From Neorhodopirellula lusitana (GTDB taxonomy: Bacteria > Planctomycetota > Planctomycetia > Pirellulales > Pirellulaceae), in assembly GCF_900182915.1 (NCBI RefSeq), contig NZ_FXUG01000014.1, forward strand, positions 62,001 to 126,000: 64,000 nucleotides of DNA, given 5' to 3'. The notes under the pieces were generated by a model. That model worked only from the letters and a program-made list of their open reading frames with translations, searched no databases and was not told the DNA's origin. Shown one piece after another: positions 30,598 to 37,966 of the stretch (position 1 is its first letter; each line of letters begins with the position of its first letter). The position numbers and the translations under genes were made by a program.

Positions 30598-31662
30598 TTA
30601 GGCACCAGCAGGATGGCTGGCACCCACAGCTGGACTTATGCGGCCCGGGTCAAAGATCTTGTCAGGATCCATCTGTCCGGCGTCTTCCATCGCATGCGGG
30701 TCATCATCAAGATGCTCGTCATGCTCATGGACAGCCATCGAAGCGATGAACAACACTGTCAAGAACGTGAAGATGAACGCTTGCAAACAACAAACGAACA
30801 ACTCCAGTAGCGTTAAGCCTGTGCTAACCAAGACCACTGGGATACTGACTGCATAAGCAGTGGAATCGCCAGCGGAACGTGCAGCGAAGATCAGTCCGAC
30901 GAACGCCGCAAGCACCAAGTGCCCCGCCATCATCGTTCCGAAAAGCCGCATGGCCAACACAAAGCATTTAATTAGTAGTGATAGCACTTCCAACACGTAA
31001 AGCAGCAAGGCGATGGGAAGCATTGCGATGCCACCGTCCCAGCCGATCGGGTTGAAGTGATTCAAGAAGTCTTTCAGGCTCGTTTCGCGGATCCCGATGA
31101 ACACAATCGCGAACAACGAAGTGAAGGCGAGTACGCCAGTCAGCGAGAGGTTCCCCGTTGCACTACCGCCCCAATGCGAATATTGCGTGTCGCCGGTGAT
31201 CATTTGCAGGATGTATCCGAACGGGATCACACCCATGATGTTGGCGAACAAGATGAAGAAGAACACGGTCCATACATAGTAGATGTACTTGTCCGTCAGT
31301 CCCTTCAAGTTCGGGTAGGCCACTTCGTCACGGATGAAAGCACAGATGGTTTCAAACAACTGCGACAGCCGACCGCGAGTTTGATAGCGACCGAGACCTT
31401 CACCGTGATAGATACTGATTTTTCGTGAGCACAACAGACCAACCACAATCAGACAGAACGCGACGAACGCGGACATCATTAAGTGGTTAGTGATGAAGAA
31501 CTCGTAGTAGCCTTCTTTGATGCCCAGTGCAGGCGAACTCGACTCAGCACCACCGGCAGGAATTCGCAGCAAAGGCGAGTCGTGCAGCGCGTGTGGGATC
31601 GCGTGATCGGTCGGATCGTGGCCGGCGGCCAACAAGCCAGGCAATGCGAAAAGGTTCATCAT
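30598..31662 (-). CDS. atpB: ATP synthase Fo subunit a
   Basis: Protein of 354 residues; E. coli subunit a has 271. The essential Arg is in AMRLFGTMMAGHLVL, and the last helices contain ELFVCCLQAFIFTFLTVLF with the conserved Gln. The N-terminus carries an extra periplasmic-type segment (GHDPTDHAIPHALHDS), and the C-terminus a His/Asp-rich tail (HEHDEHLDDDPHAMED). Subunit a forms the proton half-channels against the c ring. It follows the atpI-like gene by 15 bases. Confidence 0.95.
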   Translation of the reverse strand: MMNLFALPGLLAAGHDPTDHAIPHALHDSPLLRIPAGGAESSSPALGIKEGYYEFFITNHLMMSAFVAFCLIVVGLLCSRKISIYHGEGLGRYQTRGRLSQLFETICAFIRDEVAYPNLKGLTDKYIYYVWTVFFFILFANIMGVIPFGYILQMITGDTQYSHWGGSATGNLSLTGVLAFTSLFAIVFIGIRETSLKDFLNHFNPIGWDGGIAMLPIALLLYVLEVLSLLIKCFVLAMRLFGTMMAGHLVLAAFVGLIFAARSAGDSTAYAVSIPVVLVSTGLTLLELFVCCLQAFIFTFLTVLFIASMAVHEHDEHLDDDPHAMEDAGQMDPDKIFDPGRISPAVGASHPAGA

Positions 31663-31677
31663 TTTAAGAGAACGTGG

Positions 31678-32274
31678 CTACGTTTGAATTTTGAATGTCA
31701 AAGCGATCACCTCGACCAATAACAAGTACAAATGCCAGGACAGAATCCATGCAGCAAGTTGCAGAGAAATGGTCGTTTCCGGTGAAGCCTCCAAGTAATA
31801 ACTGCTCACCAAAAACAAAGCAACTGTCCCAACGAGCCGAATCGTCATTCCGACGAAAAATGCGTTCCCAAGCCGCTCAAATGCGAACTTCCGCGACAAA
31901 TCGCCGCGATCGACAGCCTCTTCCGGACCGGTCTGGTCGTCCGGTTCGCTGCCGGATGTCTCCGGGATCTCCAAATCGACATCGGCAACAGCCTCGGGTT
32001 CGATTTCAGGCGTCGCTGGATCTGCTTCGGCCAATTCCGATTGGTCAGATTCAATCGAATCGGGGACGCCGATCGCGAAACCGGGCATGATCGCCATCGT
32101 CGACACCGCGCCGCTGGCAAGCGAAATGGCCATTACGTCGAGCATCGACAATCCCAACAGCGGCTGCGGCTGAATCGCCCAGGCCAAACCGACCACCACG
32201 ATCATCGCCGCCCACCAGGCCGCAATGACGATCCAGTAGGTGCTGCGGTACGGAAATGAAATTTGGGGAGTCAT
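31678..32274 (-). CDS. Membrane protein in the atpI position
   Basis: Protein of 198 residues with two N-terminal membrane helices (about 14-34 and 43-65), a very acidic linker of about 70 residues (ESDQSELAEADPATPEIEPEAV...), and two more helices near the C-terminus (MTIRLVGTVALFLVSSYY and a final helix). Gene position, as the first gene of the ATP synthase operon just before atpB, and four-helix topology match AtpI, an assembly helper for the c ring. Sequence similarity to AtpI is weak by eye, and the acidic linker is unusual. Called AtpI-like on context only. Confidence 0.65.
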   Translation of the reverse strand: MTPQISFPYRSTYWIVIAAWWAAMIVVVGLAWAIQPQPLLGLSMLDVMAISLASGAVSTMAIMPGFAIGVPDSIESDQSELAEADPATPEIEPEAVADVDLEIPETSGSEPDDQTGPEEAVDRGDLSRKFAFERLGNAFFVGMTIRLVGTVALFLVSSYYLEASPETTISLQLAAWILSWHLYLLLVEVIALTFKIQT

Positions 32275-32281
32275 GCCGGCA

Positions 32282-32294
32282 TCCTAGCATAGGA
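32282..32294. promoter_or_regulatory. Inverted repeat at the ATP synthase operon start
   Basis: TCCTA-GCA-TAGGA lies 8-20 bases before the first ATG of the operon (minus). On the minus strand it contains TATGCT, a possible weak -10. It could be an operator or simply chance. Confidence 0.25.
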
Positions 32295-32367
32295 CGCGAG
32301 AAACCGAAGTTGCATGCCGACCGGTTTACTGGAGCGGATCCACTTGGGAAGTCATTCTGAATTCGAA

Positions 32368-32403
32368 CAGCTGGCTGAGACAAAACAGCTGGCTGAGACA
32401 AAA
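32368..32403. repeat. Two perfect 18-bp tandem units upstream of the ATP synthase operon
   Basis: CAGCTGGCTGAGACAAAA occurs twice back to back (32368-32385, 32386-32403), followed by a purine-rich degenerate stretch of CAG/GGCAGAG units to about 32445. It fills the gap between the imuB stop and the atp operon start. No gene uses it. Replication slippage is the likely origin. Confidence 0.6.
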
Positions 32404-32452
32404 CAGCGGGCAGAGGCAGAGGCAGGGCAGCGGCAGAAGCAGGCGAACAGGC

Positions 32453-34321
32453 TTAAGAGAAATGGCCGTGCAGGAACCAGCGTTTCGCGGCATCAAGCGA
32501 CGCCAGATCGCAAAATACCCAAACCCGGCCGCCGTCTTGCAGCTCGACTCGGTAGTAGTCACGGCGAATCAGCGGCCCGTTCCACCATCGCGTCTCAATC
32601 CGCTCGGGCCCCCAACGCTGAACGACATTCCGATTCCGCCCTCGAATGCGGAACGCGACCGGAAACGATTTCGAACCGGCGTCCTCGGACTTCGGTTCTG
32701 ATTCGAACGCCGTGATCGCCGCCGGTTGTTTCAGCAATTCCAGTGGACGCCGCCCCAGGTCCGTTGCCTGCGGCGATCCAGAAATTCCAAACTGACGATG
32801 AGCGGGTTTGGTCTTGGCGGTCGAGCGGGCCCGGTGGGATGACATCGGAAAGTCAACGATCGAACTTTCGGGCAACGGATCGTCCCCAACGCGAACTCCC
32901 CGCACACGATCTTCACCCAAGCGGCCTGACAACGCGTCAATCAAACGGGCTGCATCGGTCTGTCGAGTCCAATCGTCATGCTGCGCAGTTTCAAAATCGG
33001 GTCCGAAGATCGAAGGCTGCCGACTGCTGAGCGGCGCGTGCTGGACAACATGAATCGTGATTGTCGACACCTTCGATGCCAGTCGATGAGTTTCGAAAGC
33101 ACCCAGCATTAACTGTTGCAAATGCGATTGATCGAGTGTCGGTGCGAACAACGCGGACTCCAGAACCACCGGCGGTGACTCCGTGAACTGCAACTGACAC
33201 TGCACTCGTAGCACTCCTCGGTGCAACGTGTGGAGCGCAGAGGTGGCCTGACCGATCAGCCGTGTCAATCGATCGGCGATCAAGTCCATTGCGTCGGTCG
33301 GGTATTCCAACTGCAGCGTTGCCGCGTGATCCGAAGGTGTGTCGAGCGAGAGTATCGTTTCATCAAGCTCACCGGTGGCTTGGGCAATCCGGTCACACAG
33401 CCCCATGCCGAGCCGGGTCGCGAGGCCTTCACGGGGAAGACGCAACAACGTGTCAACGGATTCCACTCCGAGTCGGTTGAGCGTGGCAACGGTATCCGGC
33501 GAAAGCCGCAATGCCGCCGGAGGCAAAGTTTTTAACGCGTCGACCGTTCGCCCAGGTGGAGCGATGAAGTAAGAATTCCGGGAGACGAGACCATCGCCAG
33601 AAGCCGCGGAGTTCGGTTTCGCTCGAGCGGTATTGGCTAGTGCCCATGCTGCACCGAGCGTGTCGGCGATCGCGAAGCGGGCGTAATAACCATGGTCTCG
33701 CAGTCGCTGGGCCGTCGCGCCGAGCAATTGCGTTTCATCGTCGAAGAGATGCGTGACGCCTTGGATTTCCGAGACAATGCCCTCGGGATCGTGTCGGTGG
33801 CGACCGTGCCACTTGAATCGTTGAAGGGTCTCGATCGCGGTTTGCGGACTAATGTGCGATTGCAAATCCAGTGCGAGTTGATGCAAGGCTTGCCGGTCGG
33901 CGTCCCGATCATGCTCTTCGAACACGGCGCGGGTCATCGCCGCCAAATCGGCCGCCTGAGCAACGGGCATGCCCAGTCGAACTCCCGCGTTGATCGCGCG
34001 GTAACAAACCGCTGCGACGACTCGCCCGCGTCGTGGGTCGGAATGCCACAACACCACCGGCGACGGGGTGACCTCGGGTTCCGGATCAGCCTCGCCTTCT
34101 TTCGCAGCGACGAGGCCTTTGTCTGAACATCCGTCCGAGTTGTTAACCGGTGCGTCGCTGGGATGATTCTTGGCTGTCGCTAGTTGGCCGAGTCGACGCT
34201 GGATTGGCCAGTCGGGCAGCCAAAGACACAGCAATCGTTTCGGAATGCTTGACTTCGGCTGGCCGGGTATCGGTTGCCCGGATTTCGGCGGATTCGGCGG
34301 CACTGGAACGCTGGACTGCAT
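32453..34321 (-). CDS. imuB: ImuB-like catalytically inactive Y-family polymerase
   Basis: Protein of 622 residues. The start KRLLCLWLPDWPIQRR (near residue 28) and the C-terminal block GPERIETRWWNGPLIRRDYYRVEL followed by RWFLHGHFS are hallmarks of ImuB. The palm carries SEIQGVTHLFDDE where active Y polymerases have their catalytic acids, so it is predicted inactive as a polymerase. ImuB links the translesion polymerase DnaE2 (ImuC) and ImuA to the sliding clamp during induced mutagenesis. The ATG used overlaps imuA by 179 bases; a GTG six codons later is an alternative. dnaE2 is not in the window. Confidence 0.88.
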   Translation of the reverse strand: MQSSVPVPPNPPKSGQPIPGQPKSSIPKRLLCLWLPDWPIQRRLGQLATAKNHPSDAPVNNSDGCSDKGLVAAKEGEADPEPEVTPSPVVLWHSDPRRGRVVAAVCYRAINAGVRLGMPVAQAADLAAMTRAVFEEHDRDADRQALHQLALDLQSHISPQTAIETLQRFKWHGRHRHDPEGIVSEIQGVTHLFDDETQLLGATAQRLRDHGYYARFAIADTLGAAWALANTARAKPNSAASGDGLVSRNSYFIAPPGRTVDALKTLPPAALRLSPDTVATLNRLGVESVDTLLRLPREGLATRLGMGLCDRIAQATGELDETILSLDTPSDHAATLQLEYPTDAMDLIADRLTRLIGQATSALHTLHRGVLRVQCQLQFTESPPVVLESALFAPTLDQSHLQQLMLGAFETHRLASKVSTITIHVVQHAPLSSRQPSIFGPDFETAQHDDWTRQTDAARLIDALSGRLGEDRVRGVRVGDDPLPESSIVDFPMSSHRARSTAKTKPAHRQFGISGSPQATDLGRRPLELLKQPAAITAFESEPKSEDAGSKSFPVAFRIRGRNRNVVQRWGPERIETRWWNGPLIRRDYYRVELQDGGRVWVFCDLASLDAAKRWFLHGHFS

Positions 34322-35456
34322 GGCGTGCGTCCTGCGGAGAACGAGGAGGCTGGGTGGCTTGATTGGACGCCGCGACCTTCGACGAAGCCGCCGCGTCGGT
34401 CAGCGTTTGCAAACGTGCATCGTGAGTGATCGCGAAAGTGGCGTGTTGGCTTCCGTTCAGCCTAACGCGAACCTTTCGTGAGTCCATGGTGGGGCGGGTG
34501 TAGACGCCAGGACGCACGAACGTCGACAAATTGCCTGTCTCGGATTGTCTGGACGCGGTGTCACCCGTTCGCTCCGGCACGACCTCGAAACGGTTCGGTG
34601 CGAACGACGGCCGAGTCGCCGACGACGAAGGCAGCGTCAATAAACCGGGCGTGCGTCCTTGTTCGGCCGCTAATTGCAATCGACGAGCGTCGCGATCGTT
34701 CAAGTGCCAAGGCAGCATGGACCAAACCGCTGCAACGGCGCGGCATCGTAAGGCTTGGTCCAGCGTCCACACGCAATCGCGTTGATTGTCACACCGACAC
34801 CACACGATCCGTTCCGCTGGGATGCCGCACGCAATCGCTCCGGCGGCATAGAAGTTTTCGTTCGGGTCGACCACGATCACCGGTCCGCTCTGATCCGCTA
34901 TCGCTTGCGCGGTCGCCAACATCGCCAACGTGCCCGCCCCACCAGCGTCACCGGCGCGCCCGGCACCGCCCACGCAAACCCATTCACAAATCTGGCCTCG
35001 CTTCAAACCGCCACCTGGCAACCAACGATCCAGAGTGCTGGAGCCGGTTGAAAAGGTTTCAGCGGTCTCCATCGCGGGGCTGGCCGAGATCGCGGCGGCC
35101 CGATTTCGCAAATCCGCCAACAACGAATCTCGCGGCGTCTTTGCCGTTCCCGTCGCGGATGCGGCGGCGGGCGAGACGCCCGAATTGGGATGAGCCGGTT
35201 GTGACGACGGCAGGGCTGAAAAGGCGGGGGAAGCAGCCCGGCGGAGGGTTGCCACCGTGACATCGGCCCAGTGCTGTGTACGCTTAGACTTGCGTTTGGC
35301 TCCGGATGTCCCAGCTGTCTTGGCCTTGGACTCTTGGGATTGAGGCTTCGTTGGCGTCTTGGCTTGATGCTTGGATCGCGAGGTTTCCGCCGGTTGCCAG
35401 AACTCGAAGGTTTGCTGGTGCGATGGGGCGGTCGAGGTCGCGATCGTTTTGGGCAT
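34143..35456 (-). CDS. imuA: ImuA-like RecA-fold mutagenesis protein
   Basis: Protein of 437 residues. A basic, Ser/Thr/Ala-rich N-terminus (about 110 residues) precedes the core FSTGSSTLDRWLPGGGLKRGQICEW, then TLAMLATAQAIAD and VIVVDPNENFYAAGAIACG, matching ImuA/SulA-like RecA-fold proteins. The P-loop position (GGAGRAGDAGGAGT) is Gly/Ala-rich and lacks a normal GKT, so ATP binding is doubtful. The last 150 residues are loosely conserved. The gene ends inside imuB (179-base overlap). It is divergent from the LapA-like gene, with a perfect palindrome between them. In Caulobacter imuA-imuB-dnaE2 is an SOS operon; the same role is inferred here. Confidence 0.78.
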   Translation of the reverse strand: MPKTIATSTAPSHQQTFEFWQPAETSRSKHQAKTPTKPQSQESKAKTAGTSGAKRKSKRTQHWADVTVATLRRAASPAFSALPSSQPAHPNSGVSPAAASATGTAKTPRDSLLADLRNRAAAISASPAMETAETFSTGSSTLDRWLPGGGLKRGQICEWVCVGGAGRAGDAGGAGTLAMLATAQAIADQSGPVIVVDPNENFYAAGAIACGIPAERIVWCRCDNQRDCVWTLDQALRCRAVAAVWSMLPWHLNDRDARRLQLAAEQGRTPGLLTLPSSSATRPSFAPNRFEVVPERTGDTASRQSETGNLSTFVRPGVYTRPTMDSRKVRVRLNGSQHATFAITHDARLQTLTDAAASSKVAASNQATQPPRSPQDARHAVQRSSAAESAEIRATDTRPAEVKHSETIAVSLAARLANPASTRPTSDSQESSQRRTG

Positions 35457-35575
35457 AATCCTTGCCTGAAGCTGCGTTTCGAGAAGTCGGCTGCTACTCG
35501 GGATGCTTGGTGCTACTGGAGCCCAACCCGATCCGGCACGCGGATAAGATGAAGACTCATTATGCCGGCAACGCC

Positions 35576-35589
35576 ATTTGCTAGCAAAT
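35576..35589. promoter_or_regulatory. Perfect 14-bp palindrome between imuA and the LapA-like gene
   Basis: ATTTGCTAGCAAAT is its own reverse complement. It lies 29 bases before the LapA-like ATG and about 120 bases before the imuA ATG. A damage-response repressor site is a reasonable guess for an imuAB unit, but it does not match the LexA boxes I know and is nearer to the other gene. Confidence 0.35.
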
Positions 35590-35617
35590 CATTTTTTTGT
35601 TGGAGATCGTCAGTTCA

Positions 35618-35935
35618 ATGTTTCAAAAAATTCGATATTTCTTGTTTCTGGTGGCCGTTCTGGTCCTCATCGTGGTCGCGTTCCAGAACAAGCATTCCGT
35701 GGACGTCGACGTGCTGACTTTCAGCGGTAAGTTCCCGCTAGCACTGTTGTTGCTGGCCACTGCGGTGATCAGTTTTGTGTTGGGTTCGATCATGACGGCC
35801 TGGCGAATTCGTAAAAAAGAGCGGGCTAAAGCTCGACAAATTCAAGCGGACGCCAAACAGGCCGCTGACAAGTCCGCCCCACCGAAGAAGCCGGAATCGG
35901 TCCAGGCCAACGAACCGTCACCACTGGAGCGGTAA
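35618..35935 (+). CDS. LapA-domain (DUF1049) small membrane protein
   Basis: Protein of 105 residues from the ATG at 35618, with GGAG about 12 bases upstream. Two membrane helices (FLFLVAVLVLIVVAFQN and LALLLLATAVISFVLGSI) separated by the short segment HSVDVDVLTFSGKF are the LapA/DUF1049 pattern; a basic, Ala-rich cytoplasmic tail follows. In E. coli LapA works with LapB in controlling lipopolysaccharide synthesis; no lapB is seen here, so that role is not claimed. Confidence 0.8.
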   Translation: MFQKIRYFLFLVAVLVLIVVAFQNKHSVDVDVLTFSGKFPLALLLLATAVISFVLGSIMTAWRIRKKERAKARQIQADAKQAADKSAPPKKPESVQANEPSPLER

Positions 35936-35989
35936 CAAAAAACGTCAAGATTCCCGATTCGCGTCCCTGCTTTTCTGAATCGGCCTGAA

Positions 35990-36424
35990 TCACGAGGCGA
36001 CGTGAACTTGTGAGCCGGTGTCGGCAAACCCGACCATCGCGGACTTCTTTTCTTGATGTGCGGCTCGTCGGCGGGCGACCAGGTCATGTCGCTCCAACAC
36101 CAACTGGGCCAAGTCGCCGATCGACTGCACCGGACGAGTGCGGCGGCGATTTTGAGCCTCCATTTGGTCCCGTCCCTCCCGGATCAGGCCGGCCAACTTC
36201 ATCAAGGTGTCCTGCTCGTTTGCTGGCAAATCCTTGTTGCAATCAGCTTCGGCAGCAATGACGGGCGTCGAGTCAGCTGGCGTGGGACGGTCAACGCGTG
36301 GTTGAACCTTATCGGATGCTGATCGCTTGTCCGCATAGACGCCCTTGCTCACACTCCCCTTACGGGGGGCCACTGGAGCGGTGACGCAAACGGGAAGGTC
36401 GGTGAAAAGCGATAATTGATTCAT
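35990..36424 (-). CDS. Small protein with N-terminal sliding-clamp motif QLSLF
   Basis: Protein of 144 residues from the ATG at 36422-36424, with GAGG about eight bases upstream. It begins MNQLSLFTDLP; QLSLF is the consensus QL(S/D)LF by which bacterial proteins bind the DnaN beta clamp. A disordered-looking basic, Pro/Ala-rich middle follows, then a predicted helical C-terminus (MKLAGLIREGRDQMEAQNRR and SIGDLAQLVLERHDLVARRR). No family recognised. It lies about 0.5 kb from imuA on the same strand, with the LapA-like gene between in the other direction. A repair-linked clamp partner is the attractive reading; clamp binding is inferred from five residues. Confidence 0.65.
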   Translation of the reverse strand: MNQLSLFTDLPVCVTAPVAPRKGSVSKGVYADKRSASDKVQPRVDRPTPADSTPVIAAEADCNKDLPANEQDTLMKLAGLIREGRDQMEAQNRRRTRPVQSIGDLAQLVLERHDLVARRRAAHQEKKSAMVGFADTGSQVHVAS

Positions 36425-36719
36425 CGGAAAGTCCTCGCGAAAAGAGTGCACCCGGGGGTGACGTTTCAACTGAGATCATTCTTCGCGATGGCAGTGACAC
36501 GTTTGGTCACACGCTTTGAACCTTTTCTGCCCGAAGGCCAAAGTTCGGGTTGTTCCGTATGTGGGGCTCATGCGTAGCGGTTGTCCACCATTCACGTCGG
36601 GCGGTAAACTGTTTATGTGGAACAAATGAAGAGTCGGACTAGTCTGAGAATACGAGCGTGCCTGGCACCCTCAACACTTTTCAAGCACTTCCGCTCCTGC
36701 TTATCAACGAGAATTTGGT

Positions 36720-37868
36720 TTGTTGTCTCCTCACTCATCCGCCGGTTCCCATCCGGCTAGTCTCGATGGAGCGGGACAAGGACACGTTCCAACCACTTCG
36801 ATTCCGCACTCTTCGCGTTCTACTTCTCACCAGACAAAGTTATTGGCTAACGGCGCAACCGAACCTGACAACAACGATGACGGTGCTCCACCTAGCGTGG
36901 TCACCGCAGCGGGTGTCGCATGCACCGACGAGGACCACGCCTGCCAAACCAATCTGGAAGCAACGAATTTAGAATCGACGACGCCCTCAATCGCACGATC
37001 GCGAAGATTCAAGCGACTGACGCCGTATGTCAGCCACTACTTGTTCGCCGCGTTGATTGTGACGTTTCATGTCGTGGCGATTGCCGGCGCGATCGCGATT
37101 CCATTCACTTTGCTGATGCACACGATCGCCAAGGCAATCGGAATGGAAGCCAGCCCCAACTTTCAGATCACTTTGATTGTCTTCGCCGGGCTCGCCGGTT
37201 CGTTGTTGATCCTGCAACGCGGGCACGCCATGCGTACGCTGGGCATTCGTCGCATGGATCTGCGTCCACGACTGTGGAAGCGGCGTTTGCGAATGCCAAG
37301 CATCGCACACCAATTGAAGTTGCTATATGTCGCCATGGGCGTCTGCGTGGCACTGCCTGTTATCGCGTTGGCATCGCATGCGTATTTGGCGTTCGGCTCC
37401 AATGATTCCACCGCCGTGAAGAACTCGTTGCCGTTTTTGTTCGGCTGGCTCGCTTTCATGCTGGGCGGAGTGACCATACTGACCAGTGCGGTTTCCTGCT
37501 TGCGAGACTTCCGTTCCCGAGCATTTCGCAACAGCCTGCGATTTCATCATCGCGGCGTCGCGTTGCGAAGTTTTATCGCGGAGTTCGACAGTCCGTTGCG
37601 TTCGATCTACGAATCCTGCTCGCTCAGTCGTCGCATCTCGCTCGCCCACCGCACTGTGTTCATCACGTGCATCGCTAGTTTCTCACTCGCGGGTTGCCTG
37701 GCTGCCTACATTCAGTCCGACGCTTACCTGGGCGAAATGCTTGCAGCGATCTCCGTGCTGGGAATCCTGATCGTTTGGCCAACCAAACGCCGCTTGGTGA
37801 AGTGGTCAGCGGAGTTGCTTGATCCGTTCTGCAAACCGTCTGACGAAGAATACGAGATCTATTCGTAG
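36720..37868 (+). CDS. Multi-pass membrane protein of unknown function
   Basis: Up to 382 residues; the start (TTG at 36720) is uncertain because the first 90 residues are Ser/Thr/Pro/Asp-rich and may be partly untranslated. About six membrane helices follow, beginning with YLFAALIVTFHVVAIAGAIAI. Between them are Arg-rich cytoplasmic loops (MDLRPRLWKRRLRMP, RDFRSRAFRNSLRFHHRG). No catalytic motif or family recognised. It is a single gene converging on the metal transporter operon. Confidence 0.65.
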   Translation: MLSPHSSAGSHPASLDGAGQGHVPTTSIPHSSRSTSHQTKLLANGATEPDNNDDGAPPSVVTAAGVACTDEDHACQTNLEATNLESTTPSIARSRRFKRLTPYVSHYLFAALIVTFHVVAIAGAIAIPFTLLMHTIAKAIGMEASPNFQITLIVFAGLAGSLLILQRGHAMRTLGIRRMDLRPRLWKRRLRMPSIAHQLKLLYVAMGVCVALPVIALASHAYLAFGSNDSTAVKNSLPFLFGWLAFMLGGVTILTSAVSCLRDFRSRAFRNSLRFHHRGVALRSFIAEFDSPLRSIYESCSLSRRISLAHRTVFITCIASFSLAGCLAAYIQSDAYLGEMLAAISVLGILIVWPTKRRLVKWSAELLDPFCKPSDEEYEIYS

Positions 37869-37966
37869 CACGAACGTCAGCCAACGTCGAACTCAAAAAC
37901 GCATCCACGGATGCGGATTCACCCAAGACAGCTCACCAACTTCGCTGTCTCGCTCAACGATTCACT

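Noticed and set aside
34478-35260. 260-codon open frame antisense to imuA
   Set aside because: Arg/Pro-rich shadow of a GC-rich gene; imuA on the other strand has recognisable ImuA blocks.
36494-36510. GTGAC/GTCAC inverted repeat upstream of the clamp-motif gene
   Set aside because: Five-base arms with a seven-base gap are expected by chance at this length.
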